A stretch of 64,000 nucleotides of DNA, taken from the NCBI RefSeq assembly GCF_013141865.1, contig NZ_RCST01000001.1, positions 4,092,001 through 4,156,000 on the forward strand. The letters are read 5' to 3'. The notes below the pieces were generated by a model. It worked only from the letters and a program-made list of their open reading frames with translations, had not been told where the DNA came from and searched no databases. Positions 20,019 to 29,889 of this stretch are shown in pieces. The translations under genes and the position numbers were made by a program. Position 1 is the first letter of the stretch. The number at the start of each line of letters is the position of its first letter. The stretch comes from Methylomonas sp. ZR1 (GTDB taxonomy: Bacteria > Pseudomonadota > Gammaproteobacteria > Methylococcales > Methylomonadaceae).

Positions 20019-20399
20019 TTACGCATACTGCGCAATGCCATTCCCAAACGACCAATTTTCCTTTTTGACTTCAACTAGACTTATTAAGACATCTTCTCTG
20101 CGTATATCTAGCTGATTATGCAGGGTATCGGCTATGTTTTTATAAAGTGATTTCTTTAAATCGACACCTCTGCCTTCATTCAAGGTTATTTGGATAAAGA
20201 TGACGCCATCGCTTCGATGTATACCAAGATAATTGGAATCATAAATTAAAGAATTATTATCATGCTCGGTAATAACCTGAAAACAATCTTTTTCGGGTAC
20301 GCTGATGGTATGCACCATTTCCTGGTGAACGATTTTGCCAATCTTTCTCCCGAACTCTTTACTTTCTTGTTTCATTAACGATATTCGAACTAAAGGCAT
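20019..20399 (-). CDS. Tautomerase superfamily protein (4-oxalocrotonate tautomerase-like)
   Basis: The protein begins MPLVRISL, so removal of Met exposes Pro1, the catalytic base of the superfamily. At 126 residues it matches the longer YusQ-like/MSAD-like members made of two fused beta-alpha-beta units; the second starts around GVIFIQITLNEGRGVDLKK. The natural substrate is unknown. It is 20 bases behind the MFS gene and has GGAGG upstream, so it is likely in the same transcript. Confidence 0.83.
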   Translation of the reverse strand: MPLVRISLMKQESKEFGRKIGKIVHQEMVHTISVPEKDCFQVITEHDNNSLIYDSNYLGIHRSDGVIFIQITLNEGRGVDLKKSLYKNIADTLHNQLDIRREDVLISLVEVKKENWSFGNGIAQYA

Positions 20400-20419
20400 G
20401 TTATTCCTCCAAAATTAAG

Positions 20420-21682
20420 TTAAAACCGAACAGTTTGCGGTTCTCTGATAAAAAGAACGATGCCGGTTGCGACAAAAGCGAATAGGCCTGACGCCACAAA
20501 AGCCAGGTGGTAGTCACCCATCAGACTATGGACGTACCCGGCGCTGTAGGCGGCAATGGCCGCGCCGATTTGATGAGCGAAGCAAATCCAGCCGAACACC
20601 ACACCAACGTTTTGTTTTCCGAACAAATCGGCGGTCAAGGCCGAGGTTGCCGGAATCGTGGACAACCAATTCATGCCGTAAATAATCGAGAAAATCATTA
20701 ATTGTCCGGTGCTATCGATGCTGGGCAGTACTATCAGCGTCGCGCCTCTGACGACGTAATAAAACGCCAGCGGCCAACGCTTGCCGTACCGGTCGCATAA
20801 CCAACCGGATAAAATGGTGCCGAACACATCGGCCGCGCCCATGACGCCTAAGGACATGGCCATGGTCATTTCGGTGAAGCCGTGTTCGATGCCGTGCGGA
20901 ATCAAATGCGTCTGAAAAAGCCCGGAGGTGGTTAAACCACAAATGCCAAAACTCGAAGCCAACAACCAGAATTGCGGACTGCTCATGGCCGAGCGCATGG
21001 GATTTTGATCAGGCTTAAGCACTGCTCCATGAACGCCATGGTCGCCATAGGCCGACAGGCCTTTTGATTCGGGATCGTCTCTTAAAAATTTCAGCACCAA
21101 CGGTAGAGCCACCAGGCCTAAGCCTACGGCGATAAACAGCGTCGCCGCACGCCAGCCTTCATGCACATTGATCTGCATTAACACTGGGGTGAACACCAAC
21201 TGACCGGAGGAGAAGGCTGCCCCCAATATGCCTAATGCCAGCCCCCGGTGTTTATGAAACCAACGATTGATCAACGTCGAGCCCATAATCATGGACGTGC
21301 CGCCCGACCCTGCGCCTATCAGCAATCCCCAAAGCAAATACAGCTGCCAGGATTCCTGCATAAAAACGCTGCCACCGGCACCTGCCACCGACAAAATCAA
21401 GGTAATAACGCTGATCCGTTTAGCGCCGTAGACATCCATCAACCGGCCTAGAAAGGGGCCGGCAAGGCCAAATAACAGCAAATTTAGTGAGATGGCGCCG
21501 CTAATGGTTTCCCGGTTCCAGGCAAACTCCTGTTCCAGGGACAGCATGATGATCCCTGGAACGGAGCGCAGTGCCGATGCCATAAACAAGCATAAAAACG
21601 TCACCGCGAGTACGATCCAGGCATAATGAACTGAATCAGTTTGACTCTTTGGCATGGCGACATCGGACTTGGACTGAAACAT
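20420..21682 (-). CDS. MFS transporter (OxlT/monocarboxylate-like)
   Basis: A 420-residue protein with about twelve hydrophobic segments. The first half has a typical major-facilitator loop (FLGRLMDVYGAKR) and MGSTLINRWFHKHRGLALGI, the latter resembling the oxalate:formate antiporter/monocarboxylate-transporter branch. An internal start at 21655 (MPKSQTD) is possible. It begins 28 bases after the pxmC stop, so it probably travels on the pxm transcript. Export or uptake of a small organic acid linked to pXMO activity is only an inference. Confidence 0.88.
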   Translation of the reverse strand: MFQSKSDVAMPKSQTDSVHYAWIVLAVTFLCLFMASALRSVPGIIMLSLEQEFAWNRETISGAISLNLLLFGLAGPFLGRLMDVYGAKRISVITLILSVAGAGGSVFMQESWQLYLLWGLLIGAGSGGTSMIMGSTLINRWFHKHRGLALGILGAAFSSGQLVFTPVLMQINVHEGWRAATLFIAVGLGLVALPLVLKFLRDDPESKGLSAYGDHGVHGAVLKPDQNPMRSAMSSPQFWLLASSFGICGLTTSGLFQTHLIPHGIEHGFTEMTMAMSLGVMGAADVFGTILSGWLCDRYGKRWPLAFYYVVRGATLIVLPSIDSTGQLMIFSIIYGMNWLSTIPATSALTADLFGKQNVGVVFGWICFAHQIGAAIAAYSAGYVHSLMGDYHLAFVASGLFAFVATGIVLFIREPQTVRF

Positions 21683-21710
21683 GGTCTTTTGGGTTTATTT
21701 GAAAACAGAC

Positions 21711-22484
21711 CTATTCAGCGTCTTCGATTTTTTCCATGAGTTCGATCAGTCGAGTCACGCCTTGCAGCAGGATGCCGCCGACGCCCAAGGCAAACCAAAC
21801 CCCGATCACAAAGCCCCAATGAATCGGCGCGGCGAAGAATTCCTCTCTAAACCAGAAGGTATGTCCCCATTCGTTGAAGCCGACGCTGACCAAGATCATG
21901 AACGGCCCGAACACCGCCAGGGTCAAAGGCAAGGAGATGCCTTTGGCGTACAAGGGCAAGCGGGTTCTAGCATACAACCAGGCGCAGCCGCCCAGGATCA
22001 CGTACAGCGGGAAGTTGAAGTAAAACTCGATGATGTGATTAGCGGTAAACGGCGTATCGCGGATCGCCACCTGATGCCAGGAATTGTCCTGTTCGGCAAA
22101 ATAACTGCCCGCCCAGTACACCGCAAAGGTGTAAATGCTGATCCACATCGTCAAGGTGAAATAGCGGCGGATTTCTTCCTTGGGTGCCAGTTGCTCCAGA
22201 TTCCGGTCGCGTGTGGTCCATAAGTAACCCCAAAAGCCGCTGGCGACGGCAGCGATCACCACCAGTTCGATATAAAACAGCCGCATCCAGTATTGTTCGA
22301 ACGCCGGCTCCGAGGAATCCAAACCGTGTGCTATGGCAAAAGCACCCTGATACAGGCGTAAACTGATGTACATAACGGTTAAAAAGCCAAAGCCTTTTAA
22401 ATATTTGGGTAAGTCGGTCAAATACCAAGGCAATGATTTCGGGTTTTCGGTGCTTAAGCGCACGTGTTCTGTCGTGGTAGCCAT
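21711..22484 (-). CDS. pxmC: Particulate monooxygenase subunit C of pXMO
   Basis: The 257-residue membrane protein matches PmoC/AmoC from end to end (WGYLWTTRDRN, HIIEFYFNFPLYVILGG, GFNEWGHTFW). The metal ligands known from Methylococcus PmoC (Asp156, His160, His173) are all conserved as Asp133 and His137 in EQDNSWH and His150 in TANH, with identical spacing. It is the last of three subunit genes, placing C after A and B, the reverse of canonical pmoCAB. Sixteen bases separate it from pxmB. Confidence 0.95.
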   Translation of the reverse strand: MATTTEHVRLSTENPKSLPWYLTDLPKYLKGFGFLTVMYISLRLYQGAFAIAHGLDSSEPAFEQYWMRLFYIELVVIAAVASGFWGYLWTTRDRNLEQLAPKEEIRRYFTLTMWISIYTFAVYWAGSYFAEQDNSWHQVAIRDTPFTANHIIEFYFNFPLYVILGGCAWLYARTRLPLYAKGISLPLTLAVFGPFMILVSVGFNEWGHTFWFREEFFAAPIHWGFVIGVWFALGVGGILLQGVTRLIELMEKIEDAE

Positions 22485-22500
22485 GATGTGTGCTCCTGAA

Positions 22501-23739
22501 TTAATTGAATTTGGGAATGACGGCGGCGGAAATGCTGGAGATATAGCGTTTACCCATCACGTCGTCGTAAAGAAACAGCAGGCCACCCAGCCGGCTGTCC
22601 GCATCTTTGATCAGCCCATCCAGTTTTTCCGATTCCCAGGCCGCATCGCGCACTTCAACCGTGACGGTGCGCTGTTCGCCGGGCGCGATGGGCGCGTTGT
22701 CACTCAGGCTCATACCGTTATTACTGACGTCATCCTTGCCGGGTTTGCTGTTGACATTCGCTAAGTCAGCGTTTATGAAATGCACGTTGGAACTGGAAAA
22801 TTCGCCGATCCTAACCGCGCCTTGGCTGCGATTGTCGATACTGAACTGCAACAGCATCGCGCGTTGCGCCACGTTGTATTCGGCTTTTAGGGTGTCGACA
22901 TTGACCAGTCCGGCATTGACTTGCGCCGGCAGAGGCAAAATCCTATCCAAGCCCGCTTGTAATGGGATGGCGTCCGGGTACTGGTTGGCGGTAACGGCAT
23001 TCAGCGCCAATACCAATACCGGCACGCCCACTAACACGGCCTTGGCGATGGTTTTGTCCTGATCGGTGATCAACTCATGCTCCAAACCGGCATCCAGCAT
23101 GCGGTAGCGGCTGATGAACAACGGCCGACGCACCCACCACAACAACCAGGCAGCCGCCAACGCGCCCCAGAACAGATGCCAGAACACGCCATTGGCAAAG
23201 CCGAAGCTTTCCATGTCGATCATTTCACCGTTGATGGTTTGAATGGTATTGCTAAAGTCCGCGGGATCGCCGCCAATGTCCAGCCACACCCCAGGCCCCA
23301 TCACCTGACCGGCGTCTTTTAAATTAAAAAACGGATGGATGTGATAATGGCCCGGCAAGCGGCCTTTCATGACCACCTTGAACTCGTAATCGCCGCCCGG
23401 CTCCAGCGATACCGAGTTAGTCCAGGGCTTACCGTTCAGGTAGCGTTCGGTACGAATCAGCACCGGTCCTGGGGTGGAGATATTCAAGAAGCTGGCTTCC
23501 GGTTTCGGCACACTGATCGGCCAATCTTCGGCAACATGAAACTTGCCGCTGACGCTGACTTCATCGTTGACGTTGAATGTTTGCGTGGACCATTGCACGT
23601 CGTACCACTGGATGGTCCGCATCCTGATGAATGGCTCCAGGGCTTTTTCGCCATGGGCCTGCGCGGTGGGTACGGCAAATATCGACAATACGTTGATGCA
23701 AAGCACTGCCAACAGCCAAGGTTTAAAAAGTAATTTCAT
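22501..23739 (-). CDS. pxmB: Particulate monooxygenase subunit B of pXMO
   Basis: A 412-residue periplasmic cupredoxin-type subunit anchored by two helices. A signal peptide should be cut after AQA at 28, exposing His29, equivalent to the N-terminal His33 copper ligand of Methylococcus PmoB. His133 and His135 in GHYHIHPF match His137 and His139, so the CuB site is complete. The bis-His partner His48 of Methylococcus is replaced by Gln44 (TIQWYD), while His72 is kept as His68. The C-terminus carries the second cupredoxin domain. It lies 11 bases after pxmA. Confidence 0.95.
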   Translation of the reverse strand: MKLLFKPWLLAVLCINVLSIFAVPTAQAHGEKALEPFIRMRTIQWYDVQWSTQTFNVNDEVSVSGKFHVAEDWPISVPKPEASFLNISTPGPVLIRTERYLNGKPWTNSVSLEPGGDYEFKVVMKGRLPGHYHIHPFFNLKDAGQVMGPGVWLDIGGDPADFSNTIQTINGEMIDMESFGFANGVFWHLFWGALAAAWLLWWVRRPLFISRYRMLDAGLEHELITDQDKTIAKAVLVGVPVLVLALNAVTANQYPDAIPLQAGLDRILPLPAQVNAGLVNVDTLKAEYNVAQRAMLLQFSIDNRSQGAVRIGEFSSSNVHFINADLANVNSKPGKDDVSNNGMSLSDNAPIAPGEQRTVTVEVRDAAWESEKLDGLIKDADSRLGGLLFLYDDVMGKRYISSISAAVIPKFN

Positions 23740-23750
23740 GACTGTGCTCC

Positions 23751-24503
23751 TTAAATGCTTTTCAGATAACGGGTATCAGCGAACAATTTGCCGATTTTCC
23801 ACCACAGCGGATACATCAACGAGCACAACAACGCTGAACAAAATGCTGACAATGGCGTGGCGTACTGGCCATAGGTGCGCAAGGTGCCGCGTTCGATGAT
23901 GCGCAGGTATTCGGGCATGCCGGTGCGTATGTATTGGAAGCCAAACACGTCGGCCACCGAAAGCTGGCTATTGTGATAATCGACCGCTTGATGGAACATA
24001 CCGAAAATCGGCCAGTTGGTGGGGTAAAACAACAAGGCAAATGCAGCTCCACCAAAAATGGAGGTGATGGTCAGGCTATTGGTCAGCATCAACAAGGTGT
24101 CCAATACCAAGGCACCCGGCACCATGGTCGCTGGCAGCACCATGTTGATGGGGAAGAAGTTCCAGTAGTGGTAGGCAAACACACGGGTGACCCAGGTGCC
24201 GAGCAATAAGGCCGCGACGCACAGCGTGGCGCCCAAGGGCAGGCGGAATTTATCCCACAACACCGCCTGTACGGCGGCTGGAAAGGTAATACCGATCAAC
24301 GGCGTCACCAAAGGCCACCATTGCCGATCTTTCCAATCGACCCAGAAGTCCCAGTCGCCGACGGTCAGGGCAAAATGTAGATGGAACGAGCCGATGAATA
24401 AGAATAGGGCCAGCACCAGGATCAGATAATCGTAAGCCCTGGCTAACCGGGCTTTTTCGCCCCGATAAGGTTTGAATGTTGAAATTGGAATTTGTGCAGA
24501 CAT
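23751..24503 (-). CDS. pxmA: Particulate monooxygenase subunit A of pXMO
   Basis: This 250-residue integral membrane subunit aligns with PmoA/AmoA: LTVGDWDFWVDWKDRQWWP, then TFPAAVQAVLWDKFRLPLGA, a PINMVLPATMVPGALVLD helix, and IRTGMPEYLRIIERGTLRT near the C-terminus. It differs from methanotroph PmoA at many positions and is the first gene of the set, as in pxmABC of Methylomonas, Methylobacter and relatives. The upstream region is shared with a divergent LysR gene. Which hydrocarbon or ammonia it oxidises is unknown; pXMO has been linked to hypoxia and denitrification in Methylomonas. Confidence 0.94.
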   Translation of the reverse strand: MSAQIPISTFKPYRGEKARLARAYDYLILVLALFLFIGSFHLHFALTVGDWDFWVDWKDRQWWPLVTPLIGITFPAAVQAVLWDKFRLPLGATLCVAALLLGTWVTRVFAYHYWNFFPINMVLPATMVPGALVLDTLLMLTNSLTITSIFGGAAFALLFYPTNWPIFGMFHQAVDYHNSQLSVADVFGFQYIRTGMPEYLRIIERGTLRTYGQYATPLSAFCSALLCSLMYPLWWKIGKLFADTRYLKSI

Positions 24504-24656
24504 GGTAAGAATCCCCCGATATAGGTTTCAGTAAACGGCAATCGCCATTGAGTTTTGGGCGCGCCGCCAACCGAAAAGCTACCCTTGGGGGGAGTTAAAC
24601 CTTCTAGGCTTGGACGACGCGCTCGGGGTATAAGGTAGGGAGAAACGGCTTGGCTG

Positions 24657-24674
24657 TGAAATGGTGAAATTTCA
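24657..24674. promoter_or_regulatory. Inverted repeat in the pxmA-LysR divergent region
   Basis: A perfect TGAAAT-N6-ATTTCA palindrome lies 79 bases before the LysR start and 153 bases before pxmA. Position and symmetry fit a LysR-type or other dimeric operator. There is no direct evidence of binding. Confidence 0.45.
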
Positions 24675-24753
24675 TCCGCTACCATCAAGACTGTTCATAC
24701 CGGCCAGCAGCGATTTTGATTAGTATGCAGCCGATTTTTTTGAGGAACTCAGG

Positions 24754-25689
24754 ATGGCTAACCTACGCACTTTCGACTTAAACCTGTTACTGGCGTTCGA
24801 TGTTTTGATGCGGGAGCGCAATGTCACTCGCGCGGCGGAATGCATGTTCGTTACGCAGTCGGCGATGAGTCATACCTTGCATCGCTTACGCCAGCAACTG
24901 AACGATCCGGTCTTGGTTAAATCGCCCGCCGGTATGCAGCCGACCGCGCTGGCGCTGGCCTTGGTGGAACCGGTACGCAGTCTGTTACAGGAAATGGAAC
25001 GCTTGCTTGAAGCACCTCAAGCCTTCGATCCGGCCTCCAGTCAGCGCCGCTTCACCATCGCCGCGACCGATTACATGGAGTTTTTGATCTTGCCCGAGTT
25101 GTCGCAATTGATTGAGCAAACCGCGCCGGGCGTGGATATTCATGTCAAACGCACGGAATCTGCTTTTCCGTTGGCGCAGCTGGAAAACGGTAGTCTGGAT
25201 GTGGTGTTGGGCTTTGCCTCGGTACTGAATCCACCGGCGCATTTGTACTGCGAACATTTATTCATGGATCGCATGGCTTGCGTGGTCAGGCGGGATCATC
25301 CCAGCATTCAAGCCGCGCCATCGCTGGAGGACTATTTGGCGGCGACGCACATGCTGATCTCCCGAACCGGCGATAAATTAGGCGTGATAGACGAGAAGCT
25401 CGCCGAGTTGAATTTAGAGCGACGGATTAATTTCATCGTGCCGCATTTTCTATCGGCACCGTTGATCGTGACCCAGACCCATATGATTTTGTCTTTGCCT
25501 TATCGCTTGGCCATCGCCTTTCAGAAACTGGTGCCGCTGCAAGTATTGCCGGTGCCGGTAAGTTTGCCGGACTACGATTTGGCGATGATTTGGCACCCGT
25601 TATGGGAAAAAGACCCGGCCCATGGTTGGTTGCGCGAACAAATCAACGCCATAGGCCGGAAAATTGCCGAGAGTGAAATTCGGCTTTAA
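24754..25689 (+). CDS. LysR family transcriptional regulator, divergent from pxmABC
   Basis: The 311-residue protein has the LysR HTH (residues about 8-67: LRTFDLNLLLAFDVLMRER, AMSHTLHRLR, DPVLVK) and a NodD/NahR/LinR-like substrate-binding domain starting near residue 92. The N-terminal layout is that of the NahR/NodD branch. It is transcribed away from pxmA with 250 bases between and is therefore the likely local regulator (inference). Its stop overlaps the stop of the convergent secreted protein by four bases. Confidence 0.9.
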   Translation: MANLRTFDLNLLLAFDVLMRERNVTRAAECMFVTQSAMSHTLHRLRQQLNDPVLVKSPAGMQPTALALALVEPVRSLLQEMERLLEAPQAFDPASSQRRFTIAATDYMEFLILPELSQLIEQTAPGVDIHVKRTESAFPLAQLENGSLDVVLGFASVLNPPAHLYCEHLFMDRMACVVRRDHPSIQAAPSLEDYLAATHMLISRTGDKLGVIDEKLAELNLERRINFIVPHFLSAPLIVTQTHMILSLPYRLAIAFQKLVPLQVLPVPVSLPDYDLAMIWHPLWEKDPAHGWLREQINAIGRKIAESEIRL

Positions 25690-26780
25690 CGTCCCGGCAG
25701 GCCTGCGGCCAAGGCTTTGACCTTTAACAGGAAGTAAGGCGGTTTGGATTGATTATCGCCGCCGTTCAGTGTGGCCGAGCGATGCAAGCGATTCACTACC
25801 GCATAGAGTTGGCCGTTAGCGCCAAAACTGAAGGAATCGACCCATGACAGCCGCGGACATTGCGCCAATTGCCGGTATTGTCGGTTAGGCGCGATCACGC
25901 CAATCGCGTTATTGGCTAAATCCCCCAGATAAATATTGTTGTTTTCATCAATGCTGATGCCATCCGAAATCGGTTTGTCGCTGTAGCGTTCAACATGCTG
26001 AGCAAGTTCTTGCGGCGTTAAGGCCTCGTTGATCAAGTCGGTAGCTTTGATCCGGTAAAGGCTAAGGCCGTGCATCGGCCCGAAATAGACCCACTCATTG
26101 GCTAAATCCTCGGTAATCGGATTCACGCCAATATGCGGTTTCACCAATTCGCCGGACGGCGTTTTCACCTGAATCGGCACATTATCGATGACTAAATCGA
26201 CGTTTTCCGGCACCACACTTTTATGTCCTTCCAGCACCCGCCGCGCCGCGCCGGTGGACAAGTTGACCACGATCAAGCCGGCATTCGCGCCACCTGCCGG
26301 ATCGCTGATGAAGGCATGATTGTGTTTGATGTCCAACGCAAAATCATTGACGAACGCATCTTTCGGCGCAATCGGCGCCGGCAGATAAATCAAACGCTGG
26401 AGCTTGTTGGTTTTGGTATTCCAGCCGACCAGTTTGGGCGTCACCCCGCTACGCATGCCGTTGTCCAGCATCCAGACGATACCGTTGCTATCGGAGCGGA
26501 TACCCAGCACCGAGTCGAGTTTGATCGGCGCAGTTGAATCGGCCGCCGACATTTCCTTATTCGGAAAAGGTAGCAAGGCTTGATCCTTGTATTCCACCAC
26601 CGTGTATTGCGGCTGATAAAACTGATGCTGGCTCATGATGATCCGGCCGTTGGCGGTCGCCGTGACATTGCCGGGCCCGGTATCGAGGTTGGCGAATACA
26701 TCAAAATGAGAGTTGCCATCCGCCAAAGCCTCAAAGGCTGCAAACACCATGGCGGTGCAAAATAGGATTCCACGGTTCAT
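25686..26780 (-). CDS. Secreted yellow/major royal jelly-like beta-propeller protein
   Basis: The 364-residue protein has a signal peptide ending near ALA at 19-21 and a six-bladed propeller-like sequence typical of the bacterial major-royal-jelly/yellow and SMP-30-like group, often annotated as L-dopachrome tautomerase-related: NDFALDIKHNHAFISDPAGG, YFGPMHGLSLYRI, SDGISIDENNNIYLGDL, WVDSFSFGANGQLYAV. It is predicted to be periplasmic. It ends tail-to-tail with the LysR gene. The bacterial function is unknown. Confidence 0.82.
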   Translation of the reverse strand: MNRGILFCTAMVFAAFEALADGNSHFDVFANLDTGPGNVTATANGRIIMSQHQFYQPQYTVVEYKDQALLPFPNKEMSAADSTAPIKLDSVLGIRSDSNGIVWMLDNGMRSGVTPKLVGWNTKTNKLQRLIYLPAPIAPKDAFVNDFALDIKHNHAFISDPAGGANAGLIVVNLSTGAARRVLEGHKSVVPENVDLVIDNVPIQVKTPSGELVKPHIGVNPITEDLANEWVYFGPMHGLSLYRIKATDLINEALTPQELAQHVERYSDKPISDGISIDENNNIYLGDLANNAIGVIAPNRQYRQLAQCPRLSWVDSFSFGANGQLYAVVNRLHRSATLNGGDNQSKPPYFLLKVKALAAGLPGR

Positions 26781-27137
26781 TATTATCTCCAGTAAGTTGT
26801 TGGGTTAGGCAACACCATACTGGATCGTTAGAGCCCTGTTAAATGACATCCATTCATCACGAACCATTCAGTACATTGATGATGATTGGCGTATTCAATT
26901 TTGGAAACACAGCGACAGCGAGGTGAAGACTTTTAGTCCTAGATCGCCGCAGCGCCAAGTCGAGGGAGAATCTAAGCTAAACCCCTGGTTAGAGCGGAAT
27001 AATGTGACACGGGTGCCGTTCGAGCTGAGCCCGTCGAAGCCCAGGCTGGCGCCCCCTTCGATAGACTCAAGGCGAATGGTATTTAGGGGGCGAGTTAATA
27101 ATAACTCCCAGAAAAACGCCGTATTTGAATTTCTCCA
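26781..27137. other. Intergenic region with a dispersed imperfect inverted repeat
   Basis: No gene was found in these 357 bases. At about 27016-27088 there is CCGTTCGAGCTGAG...GTCGAAG followed by an inverted, diverged copy (CCCTTCGATAGACTCAAGGCGAATGG), the form of a common proteobacterial dispersed palindromic repeat. The remainder is the promoter region of the upstream minus-strand gene. Confidence 0.5.
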
Positions 27138-27359
27138 TTACATTTCAACATCCAATACATTCAAAACATCCGGCCTTTGTTGCACGAACACTTCTGGTCG
27201 CTGAAGTATTCGATGCCAATTGCGGCGAGTCATTTGTTCAATCCAGTCCAACACATCATCAAACTCGTCATCGCTCCATGATTCGATAATCGCCAGGGTG
27301 ACGGGAGGCGCGTATAAAAATTCGAGCGCACTTTTCATATTTGCGTAACGTAAATTCAT
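27138..27359 (-). CDS. Small acidic hypothetical protein
   Basis: The 73-residue ORF has AGGAGA six bases ahead of its ATG. Its composition (SWSDDEFDDVLDWIEQMTRRNWHRIL) is soluble and helical, and it shows no motif I recognise. The good ribosome site and lack of overlap support a real gene. Confidence 0.55.
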   Translation of the reverse strand: MNLRYANMKSALEFLYAPPVTLAIIESWSDDEFDDVLDWIEQMTRRNWHRILQRPEVFVQQRPDVLNVLDVEM

Positions 27360-27525
27360 GGTATTTCTCCTATGGCTTTATGCTTGGCAGTGAATGACAG
27401 TAAGGATCTTTAATGTTTCTGCCATTTGGCTTTGTTTATAAAACTTCCAATAAGGTTCCGCCAATGATTAGCAATGCCCGCATTTAAGTCTGCACGACAC
27501 GTTGCCTAGCGGTCGACCTATACTC

Positions 27526-27687
27526 TTAAACCCGCGCCGGTGTTGCTTGATTCAAGTTACTGGCCAATGATGCGGAACCAAATAAGAGTGTGGATAGGAT
27601 AAATTGACCGGAGACGAAGCTGAGCACGCCGGTGACAAAAAACAAGCCAATCATCACGTCTCTATATTTGTTTTTTGAAATATTCAT
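27526..27687 (-). CDS. Small single-pass membrane protein, hypothetical
   Basis: Starting at 27687 the ORF encodes 53 residues, MNISKNKYRD followed by a hydrophobic stretch (VMIGLFFVTGVLSFVSGQF). An AAGGTGGA ribosome site lies about six bases upstream, which favours this start over in-frame codons at 27777 and 27852. No family was recognised. Confidence 0.45.
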   Translation of the reverse strand: MNISKNKYRDVMIGLFFVTGVLSFVSGQFILSTLLFGSASLASNLNQATPARV

Positions 27688-28076
27688 GGGGTCCACCTTG
27701 ACTATGTTTAGTCGCTTTGTAAGTACGACTTCACTATATACCTGCCAAAAATATTTACAATCAGGCATTTTATTCATGATTTGTTTCCTTAATGGAAACA
27801 AATTACCCGGAACTTTTGTAATCTGTAGCGCAAAATAGCTACCGTCATTCAAATTCGCGGAATTGTGTGGGTGGTCGGAAGGGTTAGCGGCTTGTTTGAC
27901 GTGGGATTTTTGACCTTAGCGTGGCTGGGTTTGCGTTCCCAATTTGCCGAAGCTCAAGATTGCCAGCTGATTAGGTTATCAACGGATAAGAATAATTTTT
28001 CGGCGCGACGGTTCCGCGGGCGGGATTTGAGATTTCGGGGATGATGCCAATGCGGTCAGTGTTATAGGTGTCGCTA
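27688..28076. other. Intergenic region without a recognised feature
   Basis: About 390 bases follow upstream of the small membrane gene. I see no credible gene, repeat or hairpin here; the dispersed repeat begins near 28077. Confidence 0.4.
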
Positions 28077-28440
28077 GCGCGACGGCTGGTTTTAATGTCG
28101 GGTCTCGGCCCGACGGCCGAGTAACTTTTCTTTGTTTGGCCAAAGAAAAGTCACCAAAAGAAAGGCCACCCGGATACCGCTTAGCTCACTCGGCACATCC
28201 CAGTGCCTCGCCCTTCGGGTGCGATGCATGCAAATCGGCTATCCTGCCGATTTGTCCTGCGATCCAAAGCTTTTATCGAGGGTCGGCAGAAGGGGCTTCC
28301 CAGCCCCTCTGCCGACGTGCGGCATCCCTGCCGCACCCCTTCGGGCAATTCTCGCCAAAAGCTCCGGTGCTCGGCGCGGCATACGGGAGAAAACCCTCGC
28401 GCGATTTGCAAGTTTTGAGTTTGCAAAAATATAGCCTTAC
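28077..28440. repeat. Dispersed palindrome-rich repeat region
   Basis: This stretch contains several nested inverted repeats: CTCGGCC-N4-GGCCGAG near 28104-28121 and a perfect 10-bp repeat CTTTTCTTTG-N6-CAAAGAAAAG at 28125-28150. The combination with AAGTCACCAAAAGAAAGGCC is a sequence seen many times in proteobacterial genomes. The overlapping short ORFs in several frames on both strands (Arg/Pro/Ser-rich) look like non-coding translation of the repeat. Confidence 0.55.
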
Positions 28441-28463
28441 TGGAGTAGATACTGTTATCCAAG

Positions 28464-29889
<1,426 letters not shown>

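Noticed and set aside
21711..24503. Canonical methane monooxygenase operon pmoCAB
   Set aside because: The subunit order is A-B-C and the proteins are divergent from PmoCAB, which fits pxmABC.
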